Below are positions 7,356-15,944 of a stretch of 64,000 nucleotides of DNA, piece by piece; positions within the stretch are counted from its first letter, which is position 1; each line of letters begins with the position of its first letter. The stretch comes from Pseudoduganella guangdongensis. GTDB taxonomy: Bacteria; Pseudomonadota; Gammaproteobacteria; Burkholderiales; Burkholderiaceae_D. The stretch covers positions 186,001-250,000 of the forward strand of contig NZ_WWCJ01000009.1 in assembly GCF_009857475.1 (NCBI RefSeq), written 5' to 3'. The translations under genes and the position numbers were made by a program. The notes under the pieces were generated by a model. The model was not told the DNA's origin. It saw only the letters and a list, made by a program, of their open reading frames with translations, and ran no database searches.

Positions 7356-7975
7356 AGCTGTACACCGCCCCCCGTGCCCCCAACCCGCGCCGCGTCGCCA
7401 TGTTCATGGCGGAGAAGGGCATCGCGCTTCCACTGCAAAACGTTGACCTGGGGGCGGGCGAGCATCGCAGCGAGAGCTACCTGGCGCTGAATCCCTTCGG
7501 CCGCCTGCCGGCGCTGGAACTGGACGACGGCCGCGTGCTGTGCGAAACGCGCGCCATCTGCACCTATCTGGAGGGGCTGCATCCCAGCCCCAACCTGATG
7601 GGAGAAAGCGCCGAGGAGCGCGCTTTCATTGAAATGGCGGACCGCCGCATCGAGCTGCATTTGTTCGCGATCGCCGCCAACGCCATCCGCCATTGCCATC
7701 CCGGTTTCGCGCCGCTGGAAAATCCGCAATTCCCCGACTTCGGCACCTCGCAGGGCGAGAAGTTCCGCGAGAATGCGCGCTGGCTGGATGGCGTGCTGGC
7801 CGCGCAGCCCTACGTGGCGGGCCAGCGCTTTACCATTGCCGACATCACCGCGTTCTGCGCCTTCGACTTTGCGCGCGGGCTGATGAAGTTCCGGCCCGCC
7901 GAGCAAGGTCTCATGCACCTGCAAGCCTGGCGCGACCGGATTGCCGAGCGCCCGAGCGCCAGCGCCGGCACCTGA
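7352..7975 (+). CDS. Glutathione S-transferase family protein
   Basis: The 207-residue cytosolic protein has a thioredoxin-fold N-terminal domain (residues 1-80; [22 protein letters not shown] with the conserved cis-Pro, [10 protein letters not shown]) and an all-helical C-terminal domain with the capping motif [12 protein letters not shown]. It is a different GST subgroup from the preceding gene (closer to the bacterial Gst/LigE-like proteins). The ATG overlaps the upstream stop codon (ATGA), indicating one operon. Likely role is conjugation or reduction of electrophiles with glutathione; substrate unknown. Confidence 0.88.
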   Translation: MKLYTAPRAPNPRRVAMFMAEKGIALPLQNVDLGAGEHRSESYLALNPFGRLPALELDDGRVLCETRAICTYLEGLHPSPNLMGESAEERAFIEMADRRIELHLFAIAANAIRHCHPGFAPLENPQFPDFGTSQGEKFRENARWLDGVLAAQPYVAGQRFTIADITAFCAFDFARGLMKFRPAEQGLMHLQAWRDRIAERPSASAGT

Positions 7976-7978
7976 AGC

Positions 7979-8740
7979 ATGGACCCGACCCGGCGCCGGC
8001 AGCTGCTGGCCTGCTTGCCGGGCATGCTGGCGCTGTCTCTTGCGCGGGCCGTCCGCGCCGGCGGCCGGCCGCTGCGGGCGGCGGTCTTGCAGGTGGAACC
8101 CTACGGCATGCGCGATGCGCAGGGCCGCCAAAGCGGCGCCTATACCGAAGTCTTCGCAATGCTGGGCGAGGAGCTAGGGCGCCCGCTCGATGTGGTGGGC
8201 GCGCCGTATGCGCGCGCCCTGGCGCTGCTGCGTTCCGGGCAGGTGGATATGATGCTGGCCATGCCAAGTCCGGCCATCGCGGAGGTGGCGCATGCGGCGG
8301 GCCCGGTCTGGTCGCTGGAGGCGATTGCGGTTGGCCGCGCCGGCACCCGTCTGCGCCGCGTCAGCGACCTGCGCGGCCTGACGGTGGCGCGTATACGCGG
8401 CACGGATTACGGTCCGGAGTTCATGCACGACAAAGCGATCCACCACTACGAAATCACCGACCATGTGCAAGGCTTGCACATGCTGCTGGAAAAGCGCATC
8501 GACGTGGTGGTGGGCGGCCGGCCCGGTGTCTTTTATGCGATGCGCAAGCTGGGCATCAGCCGCAGCCAGCTGGGCACCTCGTTCGTGGTCCATTCGCGCG
8601 ATGTGCAGCTGCACCTGTCGAAGCGGCTGGATGACGCCCAATTGGCAAACGAACTGCGGCGCGGCATGGCGGCGCTGCGCGCTGATGGCCGCGTGGATGC
8701 GGTCATCGCCAAGTACTCGGCCGGCTTGCCGCGCGAGTAG
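7979..8740 (+). CDS. Extracellular solute-binding protein, family 3
   Basis: The 253-residue protein has an N-terminal export signal beginning with an arginine-rich stretch (RRRQLLACLPGMLAL), cleaved near residue 26, and then the two-lobed fold of family 3 periplasmic binding proteins (LRAAVLQVEPYGMRD ... GAYTEVFAMLGEELG ... YARALALLRSGQVDMMLA). It starts three bases after the second GST gene, so it may belong to the same operon. No ABC permease or ATPase gene accompanies it on this strand, as is common for stand-alone bacterial homologues that act as sensors or orphan receptors. Ligand unknown. Confidence 0.8.
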   Translation: MDPTRRRQLLACLPGMLALSLARAVRAGGRPLRAAVLQVEPYGMRDAQGRQSGAYTEVFAMLGEELGRPLDVVGAPYARALALLRSGQVDMMLAMPSPAIAEVAHAAGPVWSLEAIAVGRAGTRLRRVSDLRGLTVARIRGTDYGPEFMHDKAIHHYEITDHVQGLHMLLEKRIDVVVGGRPGVFYAMRKLGISRSQLGTSFVVHSRDVQLHLSKRLDDAQLANELRRGMAALRADGRVDAVIAKYSAGLPRE

Positions 8741-8756
8741 GCGCCACCAGGCGCCG

Positions 8757-9809
8757 CTAGGCGCGTGCGCGCAGCTTGCCCACGATCCCGCTAGGGAAGA
8801 AGTAAATCGCCACGATGAACAGGATGCCGAGCCAAAGCAGCCAGCGGTCCGGGTGCAGGGCCGCCTCCAGCAGCGGCACGCCGGCCACCGCCCCCGCCGC
8901 CTGTGCCATCAGCGACTTGAGGTAGTTGTTGGCCAGGATGAACAGGGCGGTGCCGATTAGCGCGCCGTACATGGTGCCCATGCCGCCGATCACCACGATC
9001 AGCAGGATGTCGGTCATTACTTCGAAGCCGAGCGTGGTCTTGGGGCCGACGTAGCGCAGCCACAGCGCGAGCAGGGCGCCGGCCAGGGTGGCCGCGACGG
9101 CGCCGATGCAGTTGGCCGCGATGCGGTAGAGCACCGTGCGGTAGCCCAGCGCTTCGGCGCGGAACTCGTTCTCGCGGATCGCTTGCAGCACGCGCCCGAA
9201 AGGCGAATTGACGATGCGCAGCAGGGCCAGGAAAATCAGCACCGCGCAAATAAACACGATGTAGTAAGTGAGCACCTTGCCGTCCACAATGCGGCCCATG
9301 AATTCGCCAAATTCGTTGGCGGGGGACAGCAGGTCGGGCACGTCGAAGGTCTTGCCGTCCTCGCCGCCGGTCAGGTCGGACAGCTGCGAGGCCAGCACCG
9401 CGAAGGAGGACGCCACCGCCAGCGTGATCATGGAATAGAAGATGGCGCGCACGCGCAGCGCGAACAGGCCGATGATGAAGGCCAGCACCAGGGCCAGCGC
9501 CAGGGCCGCCACCAGGCCGATGGCGGCGCCGCTCCAGCTGGGCGTCATGCCGGCGAAACCCAAGCCGACGCCGTAGGCGCCGATGCCGAAGAACATGGTG
9601 TGGGCGAAGGAGACGATGCCGGTGTAGCCAAGCAGCAGGTCGTAGGAGGCCACCAGCACGATATAGATGCAGATGGTGGCCGCCGTGTTGAGCGGGCGGG
9701 CGCCGGTGGCGATGAAGGGCGCCAGCGCCAGGGCCAGCACCACCAGGGCCAGCATGGTGCCCAGGGTGCGGCTGCGCGGCAGGTCGCCGGAGAGCAGGGT
9801 ATTCAGCAT
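8757..9809 (-). CDS. livM: Branched-chain amino-acid type ABC transporter permease LivM
   Basis: The 350-residue polytopic inner-membrane protein has the LivM/BPD_transp_2 signature (YDLLLGYTGIVSFAHTMFFGIGAYG around residues 46-70; IRENEFRAEALGY coupling helix; IVVIGGMGTMYGALIG near the C-terminus). Together with LivH it forms the channel of a Liv-type importer. Its ATG overlaps the livH stop as TAATG. Last gene of the six-gene hydrolase-liv operon. Liv-type systems also import urea, aromatic acids and other organic acids, so leucine should not be assumed as substrate. Confidence 0.9.
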   Translation of the reverse strand: MLNTLLSGDLPRSRTLGTMLALVVLALALAPFIATGARPLNTAATICIYIVLVASYDLLLGYTGIVSFAHTMFFGIGAYGVGLGFAGMTPSWSGAAIGLVAALALALVLAFIIGLFALRVRAIFYSMITLAVASSFAVLASQLSDLTGGEDGKTFDVPDLLSPANEFGEFMGRIVDGKVLTYYIVFICAVLIFLALLRIVNSPFGRVLQAIRENEFRAEALGYRTVLYRIAANCIGAVAATLAGALLALWLRYVGPKTTLGFEVMTDILLIVVIGGMGTMYGALIGTALFILANNYLKSLMAQAAGAVAGVPLLEAALHPDRWLLWLGILFIVAIYFFPSGIVGKLRARA

Positions 9810-10822
9810 TATTTCCTCGACAGGCCGGCCGGGCGCCAGAGCAGGATGGCGATCATCAGCACGATATGGGACACGAGCGCCAGCTTGGGCGCCAGGAAGC
9901 CGGCGTAGTTGGCGGTGAGCGCCATCAGCAGCGCGCCGATAAAGCAGCCGCCCACCGAACCCAGGCCGCCGATGATGATGGTGATGAAGACCATGACCAT
10001 CACTTCGCCGCCCATGGAGGCGGTCAGGGTTTCCTTGTACAGCCCCCACATCACGCCGCCCAGGCCGGCCAGCGCGGAGCCGGCCGCGAACACGGCGACG
10101 AACAGGCGGCGGATGCGGTAGCCCAGGGCTTCCACCATTTCGCCGTTCTCCACGCCGGCGCGGATCAAGAGGCCAAGCTTGGTGCGGTTCAGCACCAGTG
10201 TCAGCGCGACGAACACCAGCAGGCCGACCACCACCGCCAGCAGGCGGTACTTCTCAATGGCGGCGTCGCCGATGACGATGGCGCCGCGCAGGGCGGTCGG
10301 CAGCGGCATCGGTTTGTGGTCGGCGCCCCAGACCACGTGGATCAGTTGTTCCACCACGATCATGCCGCCCATGGTGATCAGGATCTGCTTCAGGTGCTGG
10401 CCATAGACCGGCATGATGATGACGCGCTCGAAGGCCCAGCCCAAAAGGGCGGTGACCGCCATTGCCATGGCGACCGCGAGGCCCAGCACGGCCAGGTTCA
10501 TGCCGAGCGAGTCGGCCTCCAGCCAGCCCTGCATCGGCAGCAGCACCAGGGTGGCGGCAAAGGCGCCCACCGAGATGAAGGCGCCATGGCCGAAGTTCAG
10601 CACGTCCATCAGGCCGAACACCAGGGTCAGGCCGCTGGACATGATGAAGATCATCATGCCCATCGCCAGCCCGGCCATGGTCAGCGTGACCCAGGTGGGC
10701 AGGCTGCCCACCAGCGGCAGCATGGCCAGCATCAGGGCCGGCACCAGCAGCAGTGGCGGGATGTCGCGCGGGATCGGCGGCAAAGCCGCCGATGCGCTGG
10801 GGGCGGGCAAGTTATCGCTCAC
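9809..10822 (-). CDS. livH: Branched-chain amino-acid type ABC transporter permease LivH
   Basis: The 337-residue membrane protein carries the LivH signature GLTLVFGLMDVLNFGHGAFISVGAF around residues 63-87 and the C-terminal GGLGSVGGCFIGALL motif. About eight transmembrane helices are visible. The N-terminal ~20 residues are a proline/alanine-rich extension before the first helix. It overlaps livM by one base and starts 9 bases after livF, so the permeases are translated together. Confidence 0.9.
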   Translation of the reverse strand: MSDNLPAPSASAALPPIPRDIPPLLLVPALMLAMLPLVGSLPTWVTLTMAGLAMGMMIFIMSSGLTLVFGLMDVLNFGHGAFISVGAFAATLVLLPMQGWLEADSLGMNLAVLGLAVAMAMAVTALLGWAFERVIIMPVYGQHLKQILITMGGMIVVEQLIHVVWGADHKPMPLPTALRGAIVIGDAAIEKYRLLAVVVGLLVFVALTLVLNRTKLGLLIRAGVENGEMVEALGYRIRRLFVAVFAAGSALAGLGGVMWGLYKETLTASMGGEVMVMVFITIIIGGLGSVGGCFIGALLMALTANYAGFLAPKLALVSHIVLMIAILLWRPAGLSRK

Positions 10823-10831
10823 GGTCGCTCC

Positions 10832-11554
10832 TTATTGGTGTGCGTCGAGGGCCAGGCCGAGCAGGCGTTCCTGCAGGGCGCGGTCGGCGGCCAGGTCGGC
10901 CATGGCGCCGCTGTGGACCACGCGGCCGTCGTCCATCACGGCCACGGTGTCGCCCAGCTGGCGCACGAAGTTGAAGTTCTGCTCCACCAGCAGCACGGTG
11001 GTTTGGCCTTTGAGCTGGCGGATGGCGTCGGCCAGGCTCTGGACGATGGCCGGCGCCAGGCCCTTGGTCGGCTCGTCGATCAGCAGCAGTTCGCGCGGCT
11101 CGATGATGGCGCGCGCGATGGCGACCATTTGCTTCTGGCCGCCGGACAGGTTGCCGGCCGGGTAGTTCCAGAACTTTTTCAGCGCTGGGAAGAAGGAGAA
11201 GATCCATTCCAGGCGCGCGGTGTCCATCGGCCCGTTGCGCGCGGCCAGGAACAGGTTTTCGCGCACGGTCAGGGCGCTGAACACGGCCATCGATTCCGGC
11301 ACGTAGGCGATGCCGGCCTGCGCGATGTCGGGCGTGCCAAGCTTGCTGATAGCGCGGCCTTTGAATTCGACCTGGCCGGCGCTGGCCTGCCACAGGCCCA
11401 TGATGGTGCGCAGGGTGGTGGTCTTGCCGGCGCCGTTGCGGCCCAGCAGGACGGTCAGGCCGCCGCGCGGCACGGCCAGGTCCACGCCTTGCAGGATGTG
11501 GTATTCGCCGATGTGGGTGTGCACGCCGGACAGTTTGAGCAGGGCTTCAGTCAT
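10832..11554 (-). CDS. livF: ABC transporter ATP-binding protein LivF
   Basis: The 240-residue ATPase has Walker A GRNGAGKTT, the LSGGQKQM signature, Walker B LLIDEPTKGL and an H-loop region, in the LivF subtype (typical VHTHIGEYHILQGVDL start). The ATG at 11554 is preceded by AAGGAG inside the end of livG, with which it overlaps by 8 bases; an in-frame upstream extension inside livG is not credible. It pairs with LivG to energise the LivHM channel at the cytoplasmic face of the membrane. Confidence 0.9.
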   Translation of the reverse strand: MTEALLKLSGVHTHIGEYHILQGVDLAVPRGGLTVLLGRNGAGKTTTLRTIMGLWQASAGQVEFKGRAISKLGTPDIAQAGIAYVPESMAVFSALTVRENLFLAARNGPMDTARLEWIFSFFPALKKFWNYPAGNLSGGQKQMVAIARAIIEPRELLLIDEPTKGLAPAIVQSLADAIRQLKGQTTVLLVEQNFNFVRQLGDTVAVMDDGRVVHSGAMADLAADRALQERLLGLALDAHQ

Positions 11555-12329
11555 GAATTGCAGCTCCTTGCGCAGCTGCTTGCGCAGTTCCGAGGTAGGC
11601 TTCTTGCACGATGGCGGAGGACATGACGGCGGCTGGTTCGCCATCCGCCACCAGGGCGCCGTGGTGCAGCACGATGATGCGGTCGGCCAGGGCGCGCACC
11701 ACGTCCATCTTGTGCTCCACCAGCAGCACCGCCTTGTTGCGTTCCGCCTTGACCTGGTGGATCAGGTCCAGCACCACCGGCACCTCGTCCACGCTCATGC
11801 CGGCGGTGGGCTCGTCGAACATCATCACCTCCGGCTCCAGTGCCAGCAGGATGGCCACTTCCAGCTTGCGCTTGTCGCCGTGCGACAGGGCGGCCACCGG
11901 GGTGTCGCGCCGCGCGCCCAGCGACACGCGCTGCAGGTAGTGCTCGGCGCGCTCGATCAGTTCCTTGTGGCTGGACCAGATCGACCACAGCTTCATGCCG
12001 GCGCCGGCGCGCGCCTGCACCGCCAGCCGCACGTTCTCATGCACGCTCAGGTGCGGGAACAGGTTGGTGAGCTGGAAGGCGCGGCCGATGCCCTGGCGGG
12101 TGCGCGCCGCCGGCCCGCTGCCGGTGATGTCTTCACCGCGCAGCAGCACCTGGCCGCTGGTGGCCGGCAATTGGCCGGACATGAGGTTGAAATAGGTGGT
12201 CTTGCCGGCGCCATTGGGGCCGACAATCACCGTCAACTGGCCCGCGTGGAAATCGGCGCTGACGTTATCGACGGCCGTGTGGCCGCCGAAGCGGATCGTC
12301 AGCCCGCGTGTGGACAGCAAAGGAGTCAT
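11547..12329 (-). CDS. livG: ABC transporter ATP-binding protein LivG
   Basis: The 260-residue ATPase has Walker A GPNGAGKTT, a signature region around ALSHGDKRKLE (the SHGxxR variant typical of LivG, in place of LSGGQ), Walker B VMMFDEPTAGM and the C-terminal VVEHKMDVV segment. It begins three bases after the substrate-binding protein gene. The overlap with livF implies translational coupling. Confidence 0.9.
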   Translation of the reverse strand: MTPLLSTRGLTIRFGGHTAVDNVSADFHAGQLTVIVGPNGAGKTTYFNLMSGQLPATSGQVLLRGEDITGSGPAARTRQGIGRAFQLTNLFPHLSVHENVRLAVQARAGAGMKLWSIWSSHKELIERAEHYLQRVSLGARRDTPVAALSHGDKRKLEVAILLALEPEVMMFDEPTAGMSVDEVPVVLDLIHQVKAERNKAVLLVEHKMDVVRALADRIIVLHHGALVADGEPAAVMSSAIVQEAYLGTAQAAAQGAAIHD

Positions 12330-12332
12330 CGT

Positions 12333-13511
12333 TCAGCGCTTGTTCTTGATGGGGACGGGCAGCTCGGCAGCCGGGATTTCGCGCACCAGTTCCAGCAGGT
12401 CCCATTCGTTCTTCTGGTCCTTCTTGATGCGGAAGTGGTACATCGGCTGCAAGGCCTGGTGGTCCTCCTTGCGGAAGAGCATGCGGCCTTTCGGCGTGTC
12501 GAACTCCATGCCCTCCATGGCCGCGATCAGCTTGCGCGTGTCGCCGCCGCCGGCTTTGGACAGCGCCGTCACCACCGCGCTGGCGGCGGTGAAACCGCCT
12601 GCCGTGAACATGTCGGGCGGCGTCTTGTAGCGCTTCATGTGCTCGGCCACGAACCAGTCGTTCATCGGGTTCTTGGGGAAGTTGTAGTAGTAATAGATGG
12701 TGCCTTCGGTGCCGGCGAAGGCCTTCCACGTTTTCAGCACCGGCAGGATGTTGCCGCCCGGCGCCAGCGTGATGCCGTAGCGCTCCGGCTTCATGTCGGC
12801 GATCTTGTTCATCGGGTTGGGACCGGCCCAGATGATCTGCAGCACGCGCGGCTGCGGCTTGTCTTTCAGCTTGTCGAAGATGCGCTGGGCCGAGGCGGTG
12901 AAGTCGGTGGCGTTCTGCGGCGCGTATTCCTCGTGCACGATATTGGCCTTGGAACCGGTCAGCTGCAGCGCTTCGCGCGCAGCCTTGACCGCATCCTTGC
13001 CGAAGGCGTAGTCCTGGGCCAGGAAAGCCACGCTGCCTTGCTTGAAGGTGGCGGCGGCGGCCAGGCCGTCCTGCATGGAGTTGCGCGCGGTGCGGAAGAT
13101 GTACTTGTTCCACTTCGAGCCGGTGATGGCGTCCGACACGGCGGGCTCGACGATCAGCACCTTCTTGTATTCGGCGGCGATGGGCAGCATGGCGATGGCC
13201 GAGCCGGAAGAACTGGTGCCCACCGCGATATCGACCTTGTCGTCGCCGTAGGCTTCGGCCAGCATGGTGCGGCCCAGGTCCGGCTTGCTCTGGTCGTCCT
13301 TGACGATGACCTTGAGCTTGCGGCCGTTGATTTCCATCTTGCCCTTGGTTAGGTATTCCAGGCCCAGCATGAAGCCGGCCTCGGTCTCCTTGGCGTATGG
13401 TTCGAGGATGCCGGTCTTGCCGGCGATGAGCGCGACTTTCAGCTCCTGCGCGGGCGCCAGGGCCGGCGCGAGCGCGATGAGTAGCGGTACTAGCGGTATG
13501 TATTTTTTCAT
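12333..13511 (-). CDS. Liv-type ABC transporter substrate-binding protein
   Basis: The 392-residue periplasmic protein has a signal peptide (MKKYIPLVPLLIALAPALAPAQ) and the Peripla_BP_6 fold (LKVALIAGKTG ... YAKETEAGFMLGLEYLT ... VDIAVGTSSSGSAIAMLPIAAEYKK). It would deliver the ligand to LivHMGF. The chosen ATG follows a GGAG site and gives a proper signal peptide; a longer frame upstream does not. Resemblance is to the subgroup seen in aromatic or amide/carboxylate transport operons rather than to classical LivJ/LivK, but this cannot be settled by eye. Confidence 0.88.
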   Translation of the reverse strand: MKKYIPLVPLLIALAPALAPAQELKVALIAGKTGILEPYAKETEAGFMLGLEYLTKGKMEINGRKLKVIVKDDQSKPDLGRTMLAEAYGDDKVDIAVGTSSSGSAIAMLPIAAEYKKVLIVEPAVSDAITGSKWNKYIFRTARNSMQDGLAAAATFKQGSVAFLAQDYAFGKDAVKAAREALQLTGSKANIVHEEYAPQNATDFTASAQRIFDKLKDKPQPRVLQIIWAGPNPMNKIADMKPERYGITLAPGGNILPVLKTWKAFAGTEGTIYYYYNFPKNPMNDWFVAEHMKRYKTPPDMFTAGGFTAASAVVTALSKAGGGDTRKLIAAMEGMEFDTPKGRMLFRKEDHQALQPMYHFRIKKDQKNEWDLLELVREIPAAELPVPIKNKR

Positions 13512-13538
13512 TCGGTGTCTCCGTCCGCCCAATATAGT

Positions 13539-14405
13539 TCAATCCACGCTGGCGAGGAAGCTGCGCAGCGCTTCCAGCGCGGCCGGCTCGGACAGCATGG
13601 GCGCGTGGCCCACGCCCGGCACTTCGGCGTACTGCATGCGCGGCGCGGCGGCGCGCATGGCGTTGGCCTGCTCGGCCTCGATCAAGTCGGACAGCCCGCC
13701 GCGTATCAGCATGGTGGGCCGGCGCCGCGCCAGGCGGCGGAAGGCGAAGTGCGCCGCCAGCGAGGTGGCCTTCAGCTTGTTGGCGCGGATCGGCACAGCG
13801 ATATTCGGGTCGTAGCGCAGCGCCAGGTGGCCGTCGCGGTCCTCGCGGAAGGCGCGCCGCGCCCAGCGCTCCCATTCCTGCGCCGAGTTGTCCGGGAACG
13901 CCACCGCGTTGATGCCGCTGATGTAGGCCGCCGCCTGCTGCCAGCTGGTAAACGCCTCGCCCTTGCCGGTATAGCCGCGAATACGCGACAGGCCGCGCTC
14001 GGACAGCGCCGGGCCCACGTCGTTCAGCACCGCCGCCGCCACCAGGCTGGATTTGCGCACCGCCAGGGTCATGGTGATCAGGCCGCCCATCGAGGTGCCG
14101 ATGAAGACCGCGCGCTCGATGCCCAGGTCGTGCGCCAGCTTGACCACATCGTTGGCATAGGTCACAGGTGTATAGCGGTCCGGCTTGGGGTCGTAGTCGG
14201 AGTTGCCGCGGCCGCGCACATCGAGCGCGATCACGCGCCGGCCCTGGGCCGCGATCCACGGCGCCACGTCCTCAAAGTCGGCCGAATTGCGGGTCAGTCC
14301 GTGGATGCAGATCACGGGCAGGCGCGCGGCGCCGCTGGCGGCGGGATAGTCGCGCGCATACAGGCGCAGGCCATCGTCGCTGGTGTAGCTGATCTCGGAA
14401 TACAT
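13539..14405 (-). CDS. Alpha/beta hydrolase, first gene of the liv operon
   Basis: The 288-residue protein is an alpha/beta-hydrolase fold enzyme: oxyanion-hole motif CIHGLTRN, nucleophile elbow GTSMGG (Ser at about residue 104), and a catalytic His in GVGHAPML near the C-terminus. It has no signal peptide, so it acts in the cytoplasm, probably on an ester or amide that the co-transcribed Liv transporter imports. It is divergent from a LysR regulator, and the intergenic region has a 16-bp inverted repeat plus a half-site that recurs upstream of the TonB receptor gene. Substrate unknown. Confidence 0.85.
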   Translation of the reverse strand: MYSEISYTSDDGLRLYARDYPAASGAARLPVICIHGLTRNSADFEDVAPWIAAQGRRVIALDVRGRGNSDYDPKPDRYTPVTYANDVVKLAHDLGIERAVFIGTSMGGLITMTLAVRKSSLVAAAVLNDVGPALSERGLSRIRGYTGKGEAFTSWQQAAAYISGINAVAFPDNSAQEWERWARRAFREDRDGHLALRYDPNIAVPIRANKLKATSLAAHFAFRRLARRRPTMLIRGGLSDLIEAEQANAMRAAAPRMQYAEVPGVGHAPMLSEPAALEALRSFLASVD

Positions 14406-14436
14406 AGTCCTCGTGGGCAGCGTTGCAGGAGCGTGC

Positions 14437-14502
14437 AGTGTGCAAGAAATGCATCATTGCGGGAACCGGAGGCTGCGCCCACCGTGTGTGCAATTTTGCA
14501 CA
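14437..14502 (-). promoter_or_regulatory. Composite operator between hydrolase and lysR genes
   Basis: The inverted repeat TGTGCAATTTTGCACA lies at 14487-14502. Reading towards the hydrolase gene there is a 42-base gap and then TGCACACT (14437-14444), a further TGTGCA half-site. The hydrolase ATG follows 32 bases on. The same motif pair with the identical 42-base gap occurs at 22305-22370. This matches the recognition-site plus activation-site arrangement of LysR regulators, and the divergent LysR gene is the obvious candidate binder. Confidence 0.75.
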
Positions 14503-14542
14503 GCAAGCCCAATCGGCCCCAAAATGATGCACAATACGACGC

Positions 14543-15445
14543 ATGAAGACACTGCCCGAATGGACCGACCTGCGCTTCTTCCTCGAGCTGGCACGCGCCG
14601 GCACCTTATCCGGCGCCTCGCGCCGGCTGGAGGTTGAGCACACCACCGTATCGCGCCGCATCGACCGCCTGGAGCAGCAACTGGGCGCCACCCTGTTCGA
14701 CCGTTCGCGCGAAGGCTATGAACTGACCGAGATGGGGCATGCCGTGCTGCCGCACGCGGAGGCGATGGAAAGCGCCGTGCTGGCCGCGCAGGGACAGTTA
14801 TCCGGCACCGAGGTGGCCATCCGCGGCGTGGTGCGGCTGGGCGTACCGGAGGCGCTGGGGGTACGCTTCATCACGCCGCTGCTGGCTACCTTCCTGCAGG
14901 ACTATCCCGAATTGTCGGTCGACTTGCTGGTGCAGCCCCGTTTTGCCAACCTGGCCAGCCGCGAAGCCGACCTGGGCGTGACGCTGGATGCGCCCAACAC
15001 GGGCCGCTATATGGTGACGCGGCTGGCGTCCTTCCGCCTGTACGTCTACGGCTCGCCCGCGTATCTGGCGCGCCACGCGCCGATCAAGCGCCGCAGCGAC
15101 CTGGCCGGACATGATTTCGTCGACTATGTGCAGGACCGCCTGGCCAGCAACGAGCTGAATTTCCTCGACGAACTGGGCGTCAACCCGCGCCGCCGCCTGT
15201 GCTGCACCGGCATGCTGGCGCAGGCCGAGGCGGCGGCGGCTGGCCTGGGCCTGATGATGGCGCCGCCCTATATGGCGACCGATGGCCGCCTGGTGCCGGT
15301 GCTGCAGGACGAAGTGTATGTGGAGCGCGCCTATTGGCTGGTGGCGCCGGTGGATTTGTACCGCTTGCCGCGCGTGCGCGCCGTGTGGAATCTGCTGCGT
15401 CAGTTCGCCGAGTCGAATGCCACGCTGTTTAGTTCGAACAAGTGA
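14543..15445 (+). CDS. LysR family transcriptional regulator (divergent from hydrolase-liv operon)
   Basis: The 300-residue protein has an N-terminal winged helix-turn-helix (residues ~5-64; FFLELARAGTLSGASRRLEVEHTTVSRRI) and a LysR-type effector-binding domain (VRLGVPEALGVRFITPLLATFLQDYPEL ...). It is transcribed away from the hydrolase-liv operon and starts 41 bases from the inverted repeat, the normal geometry for autoregulation and activation of the divergent operon. The effector is presumably the compound handled by the hydrolase or transporter. Its last 46 bases overlap the end of the convergent MNIO partner gene. Confidence 0.9.
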   Translation: MKTLPEWTDLRFFLELARAGTLSGASRRLEVEHTTVSRRIDRLEQQLGATLFDRSREGYELTEMGHAVLPHAEAMESAVLAAQGQLSGTEVAIRGVVRLGVPEALGVRFITPLLATFLQDYPELSVDLLVQPRFANLASREADLGVTLDAPNTGRYMVTRLASFRLYVYGSPAYLARHAPIKRRSDLAGHDFVDYVQDRLASNELNFLDELGVNPRRRLCCTGMLAQAEAAAAGLGLMMAPPYMATDGRLVPVLQDEVYVERAYWLVAPVDLYRLPRVRAVWNLLRQFAESNATLFSSNK

Positions 15446-15939
15446 GGCAGGGCGGCGCTGACCGTGCTGCGATGGAAGGCCACCCGGCCCGGCGCCGGTA
15501 CGGGCTTGCCCTGCGCCAGCGCGTGCAATACAGGCGCCGGGTCGCAGCTCCAGTCGACGGCATAGCTGCCCGGGTCGCCTTCGCGCACTTTCATCAAGGC
15601 CAGCTCGAACTGCGATACGCACACCACCAGCGGATCGGCGTGGCTTGCCAGGAAGGCGAGGAAGGCCGGCGGCTGGTATTCGCGGAACGGTGAGATGTTT
15701 TGCTGGCGGATGAAGGCGTGCAAGGCGTCTTCCAGCAAGGCGCGCTGGCGCAGCAGCGCCACCGTCAGCACGCAGCTGCGTTCGAGCACGAAAACGCGCC
15801 ACAGGTAGACGTTGCCGCGCGCCTCGCGCAGGTCGATGGAGGCGGCCACGCGGTGGAAGTAGGGCGCATCGTCCGCGCCGGGCTGGAAGGTGGCGCGCAT
15901 CAGGCCGAGCAGGATGCGTTGGTGGTTGGCCAGGTCCAT
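15400..15939 (-). CDS. MNIO partner protein (DUF2063/HvfC- or MbnC-like), tentative
   Basis: The 179-residue protein follows the MNIO gene. Its architecture, an N-terminal helical region (LANHQRILLGLMRATF ...) and a C-terminal part with VCVSQFELALMKVREGD, resembles the partner proteins (DUF2063/HvfC, MbnC, TglI) that hold the precursor peptide for DUF692 enzymes. I did not find a strong diagnostic motif, so the family assignment leans on gene order. The ATG at 15939 is set by GGAGGT seven bases upstream, which itself overlaps the MNIO stop codon. Its 3' end overlaps the 3' end of the convergent lysR gene by 46 bases. Confidence 0.6.
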   Translation of the reverse strand: MDLANHQRILLGLMRATFQPGADDAPYFHRVAASIDLREARGNVYLWRVFVLERSCVLTVALLRQRALLEDALHAFIRQQNISPFREYQPPAFLAFLASHADPLVVCVSQFELALMKVREGDPGSYAVDWSCDPAPVLHALAQGKPVPAPGRVAFHRSTVSAALPHLFELNSVAFDSAN

Positions 15940-15944
15940 GTTTG

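Noticed and set aside
8741..8766. Short tandem GGCGC(C/T)-type repeats between converging genes
   Set aside because: Only three imperfect six-base units in GC-rich sequence; no hairpin with a T-tract and no conservation evidence.
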